Of a stretch of 47,964 bases of DNA, positions 13,299 to 23,876 are shown one piece after another. The DNA is taken from NCBI GenBank assembly GCA_032718475.1, contig JAUCBJ010007625.1:1-47964 (forward strand). The letters run 5' to 3'. The stretch comes from Nemertoderma westbladi (taxonomy: Eukaryota > Xenacoelomorpha > Nemertodermatida > Nemertodermatidae). The position numbers and the translations under genes are program-made. The notes beneath the pieces were generated by a model. That model was not told the DNA's origin. It did no database searches and saw only the letters and a list, made by a program, of their open reading frames with translations. How positions within the stretch are numbered: the first letter of the stretch is position 1; each line of letters begins with the position of its first letter.

Positions 13299-14764
13299 CG
13301 GAAAGAGAGAATAAAGGGTGCAAAACCACTGACCGGTGTAATATCGTTTGGTTGTTACTCTACACTACGGTAGCTGTAGGCACGGAAAGAGAGGATAAAG
13401 GGTGCAAAACCACCGACCGGTGTAATATCGTTTGGTCGTTACTCTACACTACGGTAGCTGTAGGCACGGAAAGAGAGAATATAGGGTGCAAAACCACTGA
13501 CCGGTGTAATATCGTTTGGTTGTTACTCTACACTACGGTAGCTGTAGGCACGGAAAGAGAGAATAAAGGGTGCAAAACCACTGACCGGTGTAATATCATT
13601 TGGTCGTTACTCTACACTACGGTAGCTGTAGGCACGGAAAGAGAGAATAAAGGGTGCAAAACCACTGACCGGTGTAATATCGTTTGGTTGTTACTCTACA
13701 CTACGGTAGCTGTAGGCACGGAAAGAGAGAATAAAGGGTGCAAAACCACTGACCGGTGTAATATCATTTGGTCGTTACTCTACACTACGGTAGCTGTAGG
13801 CACGGAAAGAGAGAATAAAGGGTGCAAAACCACTGACCGGTGTAATATCATTTGGTCGTTACTCTACACTACGGTAGCTGTAGGCACGGAAAGAGAGAAT
13901 AAAGGGTGCAAAACCATTGACCGGTGTAATATCATTTGGTCGTTACTCTACACTACGGTAGCTGTAGGCACGGAAAGAGAGAATAAAGGGTGCAAAACCA
14001 CTGACCGGTGTAATATCGTTTGGTTGTTACTCTACACTACGGTAGCTGTAGGCACGGAAAGAGAGAATAAAGGGTGCAAAACCACTGACCGGTGTAATAT
14101 CATTTGGTCGTTACTCTACACTACGGTAGCTGTAGGCACGGAAAGAGAGAATAAAGGGTGCAAAACCACTGACCGGTGTAATATCGTTTGGTTGTTACTC
14201 TACACTACGGTAGCTGTAGGCACGGAAAGAGAGAATAAAGGGTGCAAAACCACTGACCGGTGTAATATCATTTGGTCGTTACTCTACACTACGGTAGCTG
14301 TAGGCACGGAAAGAGAGAATAAAGGGTGCAAAACCACTAACCAGTGTAATATCGTTTGGTCGTTACTCTACACTACGGTAGCTGTAGGCACGGAAAGAGA
14401 GAATAAAGGGTGCAAAACCACTGACCGGTGTAATATCGTTTGGTCGTTACTCTACACTACGGTAGCTGTAGGCACGGAAAGAGAGAATAAAGGGTGCAAA
14501 ACCACTGACCAGTGTAATATCGTTTGGTCGTTACTCTACACTACGGTAGCTGTAGGCACGGAAAGAGAGAATAAAGGGTGCAAAACCACTGACCAGTGTA
14601 ATATCGTTTGGTCGTTACTCTACACTACGGTAGCTGTAGTCACGGAAAGAGAGAATAAAGGGTGCAAAACCACTGACCAGTGTAATATCGTTTGGTCGTT
14701 ACTCTACACTACGGTAGCCGTAGATATCCGTGTAATTGTGAGTTAATTGATTTTATTAACTTAC

Positions 14765-15003
14765 TGGTTTCATTTAGTCCAGAACCCGACATTGCTAACT
14801 CATTTTCCCATTGGTCGCATAGCGACCGCAATCGTCGCTCTTCTCGATTCACTAACTCCAAGAAATAGTTGCCATCCTTTATGATAACCGGCGTATTATC
14901 TTCGACTACCACACCGTGGTGATCATCCACATCCCATTGGCTGCTATTAGGGGGATTCGTGTCGTTCCATTGGGCGCTAGAAGGCTCCGTCGTTTGGAAA
15001 TTT
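14765..15003 (-). CDS. DLGAP: DLGAP-like gene, exon with start of GH1 domain
   Basis: Internal exon of 239 nt. The acceptor is TTTTATTTTAG just before 15003 and the donor is A|GTAAGT at 14764. The exon contributes the last base of a split codon, is fully open, and ends one base into the next codon. It encodes a hydrophilic stretch with two QW(N/D)D-like pieces, then DGNYFLELVNREERRLR and LCDQWENEL. This matches the pattern (DG-x-FL-x-L, E-x-x-R, C-x-x-x-E-x-E) that opens the C-terminal GH1 (guanylate-kinase-associated homology) domain of DLGAP/GKAP/SAPAP proteins, from memory of the family. Those proteins are postsynaptic or junctional scaffolds that bind MAGUKs; DLGAP5/HURP shares GH1. The rest of GH1 must be encoded left of position 1. 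The phase fits both upstream exons, 16265 and 31907. The DLGAP assignment rests on one partial domain. Confidence 0.75.
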
Positions 15004-15141
15004 CTAAAATAAAATTTGCAAAAAATATATAGAAATGTTAAATATAATTTAAGATGAACATCATACCCATTGCAGATGGGGGGGGGGGGGGGGGATTTTT
15101 ACAACCTAGGGTGAAATTCACAAATACAGGTTTGGTTTTTT

Positions 15142-15310
15142 GCAGTGGAAATTGGACGCAAATAACAGATGATTACTCTCAAAATTAAAACTGTAACCTG
15201 TTCTATTGTGTTTAGTTTATTGTTTTGGTAAAAATAACGTGCCACTGTAACTGCTCCTTTCCCTAAATTGAGAATTGAACATTGAGGCGGGATATTAATT
15301 CGAGTTTTAC
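15142..15310 (+). repeat. Interspersed repeat, copy 1
   Basis: This sequence (agtggaaattggacgcaaat ... ctgtaacctgttctattg ... ggcgggatattaatt) is nearly the reverse complement of 20810-20995, and its first half matches 20625-20735. It is probably a non-autonomous element; no coding region is visible. A C-rich stretch (15320-15342) follows it here, as at the other full copy. Confidence 0.75.
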
Positions 15311-15644
15311 GTCCTGTCTCCCCCCCACCCCCGTCTCACCCATTGAGTAAGGGAGTGTCAGTGTCATAGGGTGCAGTGGGAATAACCTCATTATTTTTAA
15401 TTCTTTCACTTATGGATTAAATCCAAACTGTCATCATAAACTGTGAATGAACTGCTTTTTTCGAAACCCGGTAAAAATATGGACCTGTACTGTACCAATG
15501 TCCTACTGCTCTGCATTTCAGACATGTGGGTGGGGTTGCTCTGTTCAGGTCAATTAATGGAACTTTAATTAGGTAAAAATTAAGGTAAAAATTTAATTAT
15601 ATAGAGGTATTTCAGTGTGCGGTTGAATTTCCTGGAAAAAATCT

Positions 15645-15750
15645 GAAAGAGTTAGCCCGTGTTCTACTGCTAAGAGTTAGCTGAAAGAGTTAGCCGGTGT
15701 TCTACTGCTAAGAGTTAGCTGAAAGAGTTGGCCGGTGTTCTACTGCTAAG
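15645..15750. repeat. 38-bp tandem repeat, 2.8 copies
   Basis: Units beginning gaaagagttagcc start at 15645, 15683 and 15721, with one or two substitutions between them. Confidence 0.9.
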
Positions 15751-16264
15751 TCATAAATTATGATCAAGTAAATTTGTATAGAACTCGATATTATCAACGG
15801 GAGAGGATCCACTGGTAAGACAAAAGTTCTAAATGTAAGTCACATCTCATAAATCAAATGTTATAATATCCATGTGTAATAGTATCTATGTGTCCCTACT
15901 TGGATTTATGGCCCTCTGAAACATGCATGTCATTGATGCTCTGATTGGCAATTTATAGGTATAGCAGCAAGCGCATTCATTAATGTGAGATGCATTATGT
16001 TTTAAAAAGTAACTTAACAGTTGCCTAAACAATAAAAAATTGGGCAAATTAAATTGAAGATACAATTATTAAAATTAGAAATATTAAAATAAGGCATAGA
16101 TTGCTACAACTGTAGAAATCATGAGAAAAATAGCATTTTACTTTTTACCAGCAGAATATTAATAGCAATATGATGACAGAAATCGAGCAATCCGATATAT
16201 TATTAGGACCGGCCCACCAATATTAAGAGGCAACGTCAAATTGAAATTAGATTGAAAGGCTTAC

Positions 16265-17298
16265 CCTTCTTTCTTTTTATATGTATCAGGTAGGCCTAAT
16301 ACTTTAGAAGCATTAACTTCAATCTCCTTCGTCTCAGGTAATGCCTTAGAATCCACAACAACATTAGAGGTCGACTTGTTATTAACGTCTTCTTCAATCA
16401 CATCTAACACAACATCGATAGGTGTATCTTCTATGGGGTTCACTTCGTTTTCACTTTGGTCGCAGTTTTTACTAGCAGTATCACCGGTAGCGCTAGGCGT
16501 AGGAGTAAGAGTTTCTGGAAGACGCGGAACATTTAGTAGATGTTCGTTGGTATCAGCACGAGTGGTGGAAGACGACACGTTAATGGGACTGGCCTGGATA
16601 ACCATAGACTGCAGCAATTCGTGTATATCGTCAACGTTGTTATTGCACTGCAGGCATAGGTCTATCACAGGAACAGCGCTTGACACATTGATGCTATTGG
16701 CTTGGGTTGATGTAATGGAAGTCCTGCAGTAGCCAATGTGGTTGCAAAGACATTCTGAGTTGATTAACCTACATACGGGGCATGGTTGAGAAGGGGGTGG
16801 CTCCAGGGGGTAGGCGGGGTTACTAGGCGAGGGGGGCACAGGCAGTGTGAATGGAGTTTGTGGGGAGACCATCGAGCTAGGTCGGGAGGTCTGCACCCCA
16901 ACCTCGGCGAACTGTACGCCGGGCTCAGCGACACGGTCAACCGGAACATTAGTACCGGTACTATTAATGATCGCAGCGTCAGTTACACAGTCTTCTATCG
17001 CAGATAACAACGGGTCTGTATGAGTAGAAGGCACTTCTGGAACACTTTTTGGCGAATCAGTCTGCTGAATACCCTCCGATTGCATTACACGATGGTATCC
17101 ACAGTTACCGTTCGCTACACCATTCGTATTCGTCGGCACCAAAGACGTGCCTTTCCCGTGTGTGTACTTGAGTCTCACGTCAGCCCTTTTCTTGTAGGGT
17201 TTTTTGCACTTGGCGGCGTTACCATCGCCGGCCAAATGTACACCGTAAACGTACTGGCGTTTAAAGGTTTTGAAGTACAATGAGTTACAGCATCCCAT
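16265..17298 (-). CDS. DLGAP: DLGAP-like gene, alternative first exon (MGCCNS N-terminus)
   Basis: Open for 344 codons plus two bases, ending at donor GAAGG|GTAAGC. With the base supplied by 15003 it reads through in frame into the GH1 exon. I start it at the ATG at 17298 (A at -3, G at +4). The frame is open further upstream to a TGA near 17404 but has no earlier ATG. MGCCNS fits the N-myristoylation pattern MGxxxS with two adjacent cysteines for palmitoylation and a basic KTFKR just after, so membrane anchoring is inferred. Other features are EGIQQTD (75-81), PGVQF (126-130) and EVGVQTS (132-138), which resemble the dynein-light-chain (DYNLL) motifs of vertebrate DLGAPs; a proline-rich stretch (153-174); and cysteine pairs at 173/176, 183/185/191 and 215/218. 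The acidic C-terminal part leads into GH1. An upstream splice acceptor instead of a promoter is possible. Confidence 0.75.
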
Positions 17299-17376
17299 AA
17301 TGATCGAGTATAATAGGACCAACTCCAAAGTCCCAAGTAAAATCAAACAACAGAATAAGGTAACAAACAGCACAGG

Positions 17377-17384
17377 CTTATAAA
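17377..17384 (-). promoter_or_regulatory. Possible TATA box of the short form
   Basis: The minus strand reads TTATAAG about 80 nt upstream of the ATG at 17298. This leaves room for a start site near 17350 and a ~50-nt leader. It is a weak match found by eye; transcript 5' ends would decide. Confidence 0.25.
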
Positions 17385-19629
17385 TGTCCTCGCCTCAACT
17401 TAGTTAAGCAAATACCAGAGTGTATATATCATCACTTTCACTATTGTATTGTGTATTGCAGTTTGTAAAGTACCATAAATGACAACACGTCGTTAACAAT
17501 ACAGCCAAATAGATATATGTATGCCAAGTATCAAAGTCTAAAAAAGTCACATATTTATGTTAAACCTTATTATTGGCTAAGTAAAATGGCAGAATTCAAA
17601 CAAAACTACCTGATTAAATAACGAGAGCTAAATATAGTATTTAAATACATTAATCCGATACACACGTCATGACTCATCCGTCTGAGGGGCTGTAACATGT
17701 TGCACGACAGTAATAACTGGCATATGTAGGGGACTGACGTAAAATGTTGGCAAAATACAGACAGACAATATTAATGTATTACACGGATATTATTTCCACC
17801 CCATAGAGAGAATTTAGAAGCGACAGCAAACATATGAAACGAAAAGAGAGAGAATCGAATAATAACCCTCTAACAACCGATTTACCGAAACGATGAATGA
17901 GTAGAGCATAAAGCAAGTGCTGCTATTGGAAAAGGAATTAGCTAGCAATGAGTCACCCACCACACTGCTGACTCTCATTCTGCCTGCCATTCTGTCTGCC
18001 TGCTAGCTGCAGGCAGGAATTATTAGATTCTATCTTGGAGCTCTCTGACTGGACTGACCAACCACTACTACTACAACTACACAGTGGCGGTATGGCCTGA
18101 TTACTAATCACGTTGGTATATATATAGCATATAGGGCTGGCACTGAAACACACACACACGCTCCTGCATTCCTTTTACACCAGGAAATTATGATAATGTC
18201 GCCAAAACTTTTGTAGAAATAGGGGGTTGACACACGGGGGCAGGTGTACGAACGTAGGGGTAGAATGTTTGGTAACCTCTGTTATTCATTACTTATGGGA
18301 AGTCCACACAATATGGTAAAACCGCCAAAGGGCCAAAAACTGATTGTATACTAGACCTAATTTAACTTTAGCTCAGAAACATTTCTTAGAAAAGCGGTTA
18401 ACTATTAAATTCGCAATAACATCACTGCTCGATATAGCATTGTACTTTATTACATGACTCATATACATTAACACATACAAAATGTATCAATTGTATCCAA
18501 CTCACCCTAAATTAATCTCTCATCCTCTTCCATCCATCACACTTAGTTAATACAATCAGACTGTTGTTTAAATGTCGGATTTGCTAAAATCATTAAAGCG
18601 TGATTGTATTGCATTGTCGATTAAATAATATTTAAACGGACAGTGAACTAGAAAGCCAGCAAACTGGCTTTAAACGAACCTGCCCCTCAAACCAGTACCA
18701 TGAGTGAGCGAAAATGAAAACACGATAATTGCCATCAACTCAACGATAGAAACATCAGTTGCTAGTACTCATGAGGGCCTAGTAAGCTACTACTATTTAT
18801 TGAATGGATAGGCCAAACCCAAACTGCACAGAAGTAGGCCTGTGTTACTTGCTAAATTTATTACTCTCTCTATCCCAGACAGTAATCAAACATCAACTGT
18901 TAGTTTGTATAATGTATTACCCCGCCAGCTGAATAGCTCTTCCCAGTGAATCCTATGGGAATATCTATAAGGTTACTCACTGCTTCTCTATGTTCGGTGG
19001 GAGGCCAGCTGATTGAATTGTAAGCACGAGGCCGTTCAAATGTTTTATAGGTTGATGATAATGAATGAGGAGGGACCCAACTAACACTACGTTTGTCTAT
19101 GGACGGTCTCCTTATAGTAGTCAGCTTGCTGGCTTTTCTAGTTGAATCATATTATTCTGCAACCAATAATTTACTCTATAAGACGAATTAGTGCGTTTTT
19201 TTTTTGCCGGACTAACAAATTTTGGCAACGTTCTGTGCGAGATTGGCGATATTTGACAAGATTCTGAGGCTCAAATATGTTGCTCAAATGACTGAATAGC
19301 CCAAATAAAAAAGTTGGTGCATACACGACGAGTTGAAATCGGTGAAATTCGACATTAAATTTTCAAAACAGCTATTTTTCAGTGACCCCGTGATCGAAAC
19401 ACCACAAAAAATATACAGTCTTGTGCGCAACCAAAATTTATGTAGAGTTTGTTATTAAAATTTTTGCGTACCTGCTTGAGTTTTTGAGATATTGGATGGT
19501 TATACACACACACACACAACCACATCGTGTTTTTGAACGGCTCAACTGTTGACAAGAACTAACTTGGCCTATTAATAGGCAGGCTCGTTATAATTATATA
19601 AGGATAGTTCGGATAAGGACAGTAGAATA
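17385..19629. other. Non-coding stretch upstream of the short-form exon
   Basis: No convincing exon on either strand. I note a perfect 8-bp-arm hairpin at 17996-18016 (CTGCCTGC/GCAGGCAG). Loosely matched inverted segments at about 18648-18668 (actagaaagccagcaaac) and 19125-19146 might bound a ~500-bp element. A short (AC)n lies at about 19505-19519. In the long form this is intron. Confidence 0.5.
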
Positions 19630-20297
19630 AAGTAAGAAGTAGAATCAAGTAAGAAGTAGAATCAAGTAAGAAGTAGAATCAAGTAAGAAGTAGAATCAAG
19701 TAAGAAGTAGAATCAAGAAAGAAGTAGAATCAAGTAAGAAGTAGAATCAAGTAAGAAGTAGAATCAAGTAAGAAGTAGAATCAAGTAAGAAGTAGAATCA
19801 AGTAAGAAGTAGAATCAAGTAAGAAGTAGAATCAAGTAAGAAGTAGAATCAAGTAAGAAGTAGAATCAAGTAAGAAGTAGAATCAAGTAAGAAGTAGAAT
19901 CAAGTAAGAAGTAGAATCAAGTAAGAAGTAGAATCAAGTAAGAAGTAGAATCAAGTAAGAAGTAGAATCAAGAAAGAAGTAGAATCAAGAAAGAAGTAGA
20001 AGTAAGAAGTAGAATCAAGTAAGAAGTAGAATCAAGTAAGAAGTAGAATCAAGTAAGAAGTAGAATCAAGAAAGAAGTAGAATCAAGTAAGAAGTAGAAT
20101 CAAGTCAGAAGTTGAATCAAGTAAGAAGTAGAATCAAGAAAGAAGTAGAATCAAGTAAGAAGTAGAATCAAGTAAGAAGTAGAATCAAGTAAGAAGTAGA
20201 ATCAAGAAAGAAGTAGAATCAATAAGAAGTAGAATCAAGTAAGAAGTAGAATCAAGTCAGAAGTTGAATCAAGTAAGAAGTAGAATCAAGTAAGAAA
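19630..20297. repeat. 17-bp minisatellite, about 39 copies
   Basis: The unit aagtaagaagtagaatc repeats with few variants (aagaaag, aagtcag with gttgaatc) and a few internal deletions. The strand is purine-rich throughout (A and G dominate). The gtcagaagttgaatc variant recurs at about 20105 and 20250, indicating a secondary block duplication. Confidence 0.95.
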
Positions 20298-20354
20298 ATG
20301 TTATCAAAAATGGGTGCAAACGTTACGCCAAACACTGTCACTGCCGACAATGGC

Positions 20355-20420
20355 AAACATGAAACTGTAACCTGTTTTCATGGCTCTTGTTTATTGTTTT
20401 GGTTAGAATAATGATTCCTT
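20355..20420 (+). repeat. Interspersed repeat, partial copy 2
   Basis: gaaactgtaacctgttttca and tgtttattgttttggttaga match the core of the family seen at 15142 and 20625, with an intervening difference. Confidence 0.6.
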
Positions 20421-20624
20421 CTCATTAATTGATAATTAGCATTAATTACCGTTAATCAACCATGGTTGCCGGAATTGGTTGTAGCAAATTATCCGCAGTC
20501 TGAATATGAATATATTTCTGCTCTCCCGTTATAAACTGATCAGGACCTACTTGTCTCCCAGCCAAAACACCATACCATACAGTAGTAGCATCACCGGTAA
20601 TAATAAAAATTCACCCTCTTCAGG

Positions 20625-20995
20625 GGAAATTCGACGAAAATAACAACTGATTATCCCAAAAAAAAAGATGTAACCTGTTCTATTTGTTTATTGTTTTGGT
20701 TAGAATAACGTGCCATTGAAAACTGCTCCTTTTGCTTGCATTATTTTAAACGACCGCTTTTTAAAAATCCTAATATTTGAGACGGGGGGGGGGGGGGTGA
20801 CTGGACGCAAATCCCATTTTGGCAAATTAATATCCCGCCTCAACGTTAAATTCTCAATTTAGGGAAAGGAGCAGGTTACAGTGGCACGATATTTTAACCA
20901 AAACAATAAACTAAACACAATAGAACAGGTTACAGTTTTATATTAGAGAGTAATCAGCTGTTATTTGCGTCCAATTTCCACTGGAGAGGGATGAA
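20625..20995. repeat. Two inverted copies of one interspersed repeat (fold-back)
   Basis: The left arm (about 20625-20735, plus orientation) and right arm (about 20810-20995, minus orientation) share gtaacctgttctat, tgttttggtta and the ggacgcaaat-type end. They are separated by about 75 bp that includes a 14-G run (20784-20797). The pair could fold into a long hairpin, or reflects one element inserted next to another. The right arm is the better match to 15142-15310. Confidence 0.75.
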
Positions 20996-21149
20996 TTTTT
21001 ATTGCGTCCAGTTTCCACCTCTATCTGTGAAAAATATCTGGAAAACGATCACCTTAGGATACTTGTTGGCCACATTAAACATAATTTTTAACAAAGCCAC
21101 ATGACATAATGTAATCTAAACTTTTACATATCTTTGTTAGTCACGGGAC

Positions 21150-21331
21150 ATTTTACTCACTCTACCTGTTTTCATGTTACCGGTGACTACGTCGACTATG
21201 TCATTGATAAAAATCAAAAACAGTAATGGGCCGCCCAACGCAGAACCTTGTGGAACTCCAGCCAAGATCTTAACTCATGATGACTGCTGACCTTCCACTA
21301 CGACACATTGTAAATTATCTTTTAAATAATT
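21150..21331 (-). pseudogene. Antisense LINE reverse transcriptase fragment
   Basis: On the minus strand this reads YLKDNLQCVVVEGQQSS, one stop, then AGVPQGSALGGPLLFLIF and INDIVDVVTG. GVPQGS-x-LGPLLF-x-x-x-INDI is the motif-B region of non-LTR reverse transcriptases of the CR1/L2/Jockey type. The FADD motif that should follow is not seen. It is a short decayed piece, distinct from the LINE families at 21886 and 28850. Confidence 0.75.
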
Positions 21332-21855
21332 ATGGTTTCAAATAGTTTAAATACTATGCCTACCTCTATCCTTTGTATAAGGCATTGACAAGGGCGTTGT
21401 AGTGAGAAATCAATTGGTTGATGGTGACATTTGAAGCTAGACTGAAATTTGGAAATGTAATTTTTGACGTGAGCTAAGATCATTCTGTGGATATTTTTTA
21501 GGAGCGGCAAAACATAAAATATAACAATAAAACATAATAAAACACAAAACATAGCGCTATTTCCAGTTCTTCGGGTGAACCGCACTATGAAATACCAACT
21601 GAGAAAATTTGGAAAGGTGATTTATGATTACAGGCATCCCCGTTTAATAATTTTATTGGAAACCCCTCAGCAGCACAGGTACATAGCATCACCGACGGAG
21701 TCTTAAAGTTTTATGTCACAAATAATTTCATGAGTATGAAAGATAATATTGGTTAACAAAGGTTCTGGAGGGGCAATGGGGGGCATAATGAAGTTTGATT
21801 CATCTCATCGAATACTGCTCGATGGAAAAGTAGTTGAAGAGATCGGCATTCTCTT
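21332..21855. other. No recognisable feature
   Basis: Between the antisense RT fragment and the left target duplication of the next LINE I see no supported gene. Part of 21332-21480 may be further decayed sequence of the same antisense LINE. Confidence 0.4.
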
Positions 21856-21885
21856 TAGTAGTGACAGCGACAATGTTATTATAAG
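21856..21885. repeat. Left target-site duplication of LINE
   Basis: A 30-bp segment (tagtagtgacagcgac..., ending ttattataag) is repeated exactly at 23877-23906, on both sides of the LINE body. Confidence 0.9.
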
Positions 21886-23876
21886 CTATGGACTCATAGT
21901 GGACCCAGTGGTCCCAAGTCCCAGATAGACCATATCCTGTTTCGTAGGAAATACAGGAGCTCTATACAAGACTGTAATGCATTTACACTACGACCCTTCT
22001 CCAGTGATCACCGCCTTATTGTGGCCAAGGTAAGACTTAGTCTGCGTGCTAGCAGAACAACGAAATCTGCCTTGCCGCGGCATGACTGGTCCTCTCTGTT
22101 GCAACAGCCAAGTGTGAGATCCAGCTTCACACTACAGCTGAGCAACAGGTATGAGGTTCTTGCCTCTGAGGCGGCAGATCACTGTGAGGGCTATACTGCC
22201 TTCACAGAGGCAGTTAAGTTAGCAGCTGCAGAAACTGTTCCTGTATACCCTCGAAACAGGAAACGGGCCCCCTGGACTGACAACAAAATTCAGAAGTGAC
22301 GAAATGACCTCTACAAGGCGCAGAAAGAGTCCCGACTCAAACAGACTACAGCGGCCAAGAATGCAGTTAAGGCTGCATCTAGGTCCCTGAACACAGGCAG
22401 TACTCTGTTAATTTACAGGAGCTAATAAACCAACAGGTTGATGCCATCAATGATGCTGACGACAGCAGGCAATCATCCCAGGCATGGAGATCGATCAACT
22501 TGCTTGCTGGTCGAAAAAGCCAACCAACCACCAAGGTTAAGGCTGAATCACCAGCCGATCGCCTCAATGGTTGGAAGGCCCACTTTGAAAAGCTCCTCAA
22601 TAATGACAGGGTATTGCCTGATAACTTTATAGAAGTAAAAGTGTCTGAGTCTGTACTCCCAGATATTCCCATTGGTGATATCTCCTTTGCAGAAGTGAAG
22701 GCTGCTGCAAAGAGCATTAAGACCAATCGTGCCAGTGGAGTAGATGGTGTTCCCCCTGAGGTCTTTAAAATACCTGAGTGTTTAAAGCTCATATATCCCA
22801 TCATAGTAGACATGTACCGAACAACAAGTGTCCCACAAGAAATGAAAACAAATAAGTTGGTGCCAGTTCCCAAGAAGGGCAACCTAACACTCTATGGTTC
22901 TTTTCGGGGAATCTCATTGATCTCGATTGCTGCAAAGCTATACAATGGAATTCTATTAAATCGCATCAGGGATCCCATTGAGAGACTGCTCCGTGGAAAT
23001 CAGAACGGGTTCCGTAAAGGTCGTGGGACCATGGAGCCAATTTTGGCACTTAGAAGGATAATTGAAGAGTTATCAAAAAAGAAAGACAGGCATCTGGCTG
23101 TTATCTTTGTTGACTTCTTCAAGGCCTTTGATTCAGTCTCTCGCTCACGTATGTTCAGCATACTTTCATTATATGGGATTCCTGATGAAATTATTGCAGC
23201 AATCAGATCAGTATACGATGGTTCGACAACATTTGTGTCTACTGTTGACGGTGACACAGAACCATTTGAAGTGTTATGGGGGTCCTCCAGGGAGACACAC
23301 TTGCACCATTCTTGTTCATAATTGTGGTTGACTATGTTCTACGCATGTCCTTAGATCATCATAATGATGATGGGGTGATGATTTTGAAGTCACCGAGAAT
23401 TAATCGGAAACTTAAGGTCCGATTATTTAGAGCAGCAGTAGTTCCAGTACTCCTCTATGGGAGTCCATGACACCAAATCTCTGGATGGCACATTCACAAG
23501 AATGCTACGCCGGGTTCATTGTGTCAAGTACAATGCACACATCTCCAACCAGACACTATATAACATTGGAGGTGTCTCATTGGTTCCCCCAAGCTTGACA
23601 CTAGAACAAAATCGCCTCCGCTTTGCAGGACATTGCTTTCGCCGTGAGGACCAGCCAGTGCATAATCTTGTACTTTGGCAGCCTCATGGAGTGAATAAGC
23701 ATGGTGAACAGCCCATGACTTTCTTGAGACGCATCTTAAAGGACACTGGCCTTGAAGATGCGGATGATCTAGCAAATGTCATGGGTGATAGGGAGTTGTG
23801 GCGGTGCAATTTTGTCGATAAGCCGGCACAGCATTCTTAAAAATGCAGGTGCAATGCAGCATGCCGATCCTAGTAG
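21886..23876 (+). mobile_element. 5'-truncated, decayed LINE (endonuclease tail and RT)
   Basis: The copy begins inside the apurinic-type endonuclease domain: WTHSG, then IDHILFRRK and SSDHRLIVAKVRLSLR (to about 22050), the usual end of such domains. The RT follows in shifted frames from about 22500 to 23321. It has GVDGVPPE, YGSFRGISLISIAAKLYN, NQNGFRKGRGT and motif A VIFVDFFKAFDSV. Motif B (GVLQGDTLAPFLFIIVVDY) continues in another frame at 23276. The catalytic YADD motif is absent: sequence jumps from VVDYVLRMSLD into a later region (KVRLFRAAVVPVLLYGS). A C-terminal region (LRFAGHCFRREDQ) ends near 23840. The 3' end is a short (TAG)n run, typical of elements with simple-repeat tails. It resembles the RTE/Proto2-like group, but the clade is not certain. 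It cannot be active. Confidence 0.92.

Larger units (their letters stand above)
574..14723. repeat. 84-bp satellite array, about 168 copies
   Basis: The monomer starts cacggaaagagagaataaag and repeats every 84 bp. Summing the indel variants I could see (thirteen 86-bp units with aatataaag, four tatag units, two gagga units, one 1-base deletion) gives 168 units. Variants include G/T at ggcacgg/gtcacgg, gaccggtg/aaccagtg, cgttt/cattt, gtcgtt/gttgtt, and a form with aacaaatagtgcc. Because 84 is 28 codons, one plus-strand frame stays open for long stretches. I do not call it coding: there is no anchored start, the 86-bp units shift the frame, one subfamily carries an in-frame TAG, and most recurrent changes are amino-acid changing. 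The array lies downstream of a minus-strand splice donor at 14764, so it is intronic to the DLGAP-like gene. The true copy number may be larger if the assembly collapsed it. Confidence 0.97.
15004..16264 (-). other. Intron between the short-form first exon and the GH1 exon
   Basis: The GT-AG intron (donor GTAAGC at 16264-16259, acceptor TTTTAG at 15009-15004) is 1,261 bp. It contains an 18-G run (15077-15094), a copy of an interspersed repeat (15142-15310) and a 38-bp tandem repeat (15645-15750). No other coding segment was seen. In the long form this stretch would be the last part of a ~16.9-kb intron reaching to 31906. Confidence 0.7.

Noticed and set aside
574-14723. CRISPR array or self-cleaving ribozyme satellite
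   Set aside because: Units are contiguous with no unique spacers, so it is not CRISPR. I looked for the hammerhead core (CTGATGA ... GAAA) on both strands of the monomer and did not find it.
557-14746. Long plus-strand reading frames of a 28-residue repeat (TERENKGCKTT...)
   Set aside because: They are a by-product of an 84-bp period. Frame-shifting 86-bp units, an in-frame TAG subfamily and mostly amino-acid-changing variants argue against a protein.
14930-14930. Start codon for the GH1 exon at 14930
   Set aside because: That codon is GTG, and the exon is open upstream to a splice acceptor at 15004; it is internal, not a gene start.
16376-17283. Plus-strand frames opposite the short-form exon
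   Set aside because: They are shadows of the minus-strand coding exon, with no domain and no splice logic.
17299-17373. Extended hydrophobic N-terminus ahead of MGCCNS as a signal anchor
   Set aside because: The frame there has no ATG (it would begin at GTG) and is closed upstream by TGA; the ATG at 17298 has good context.
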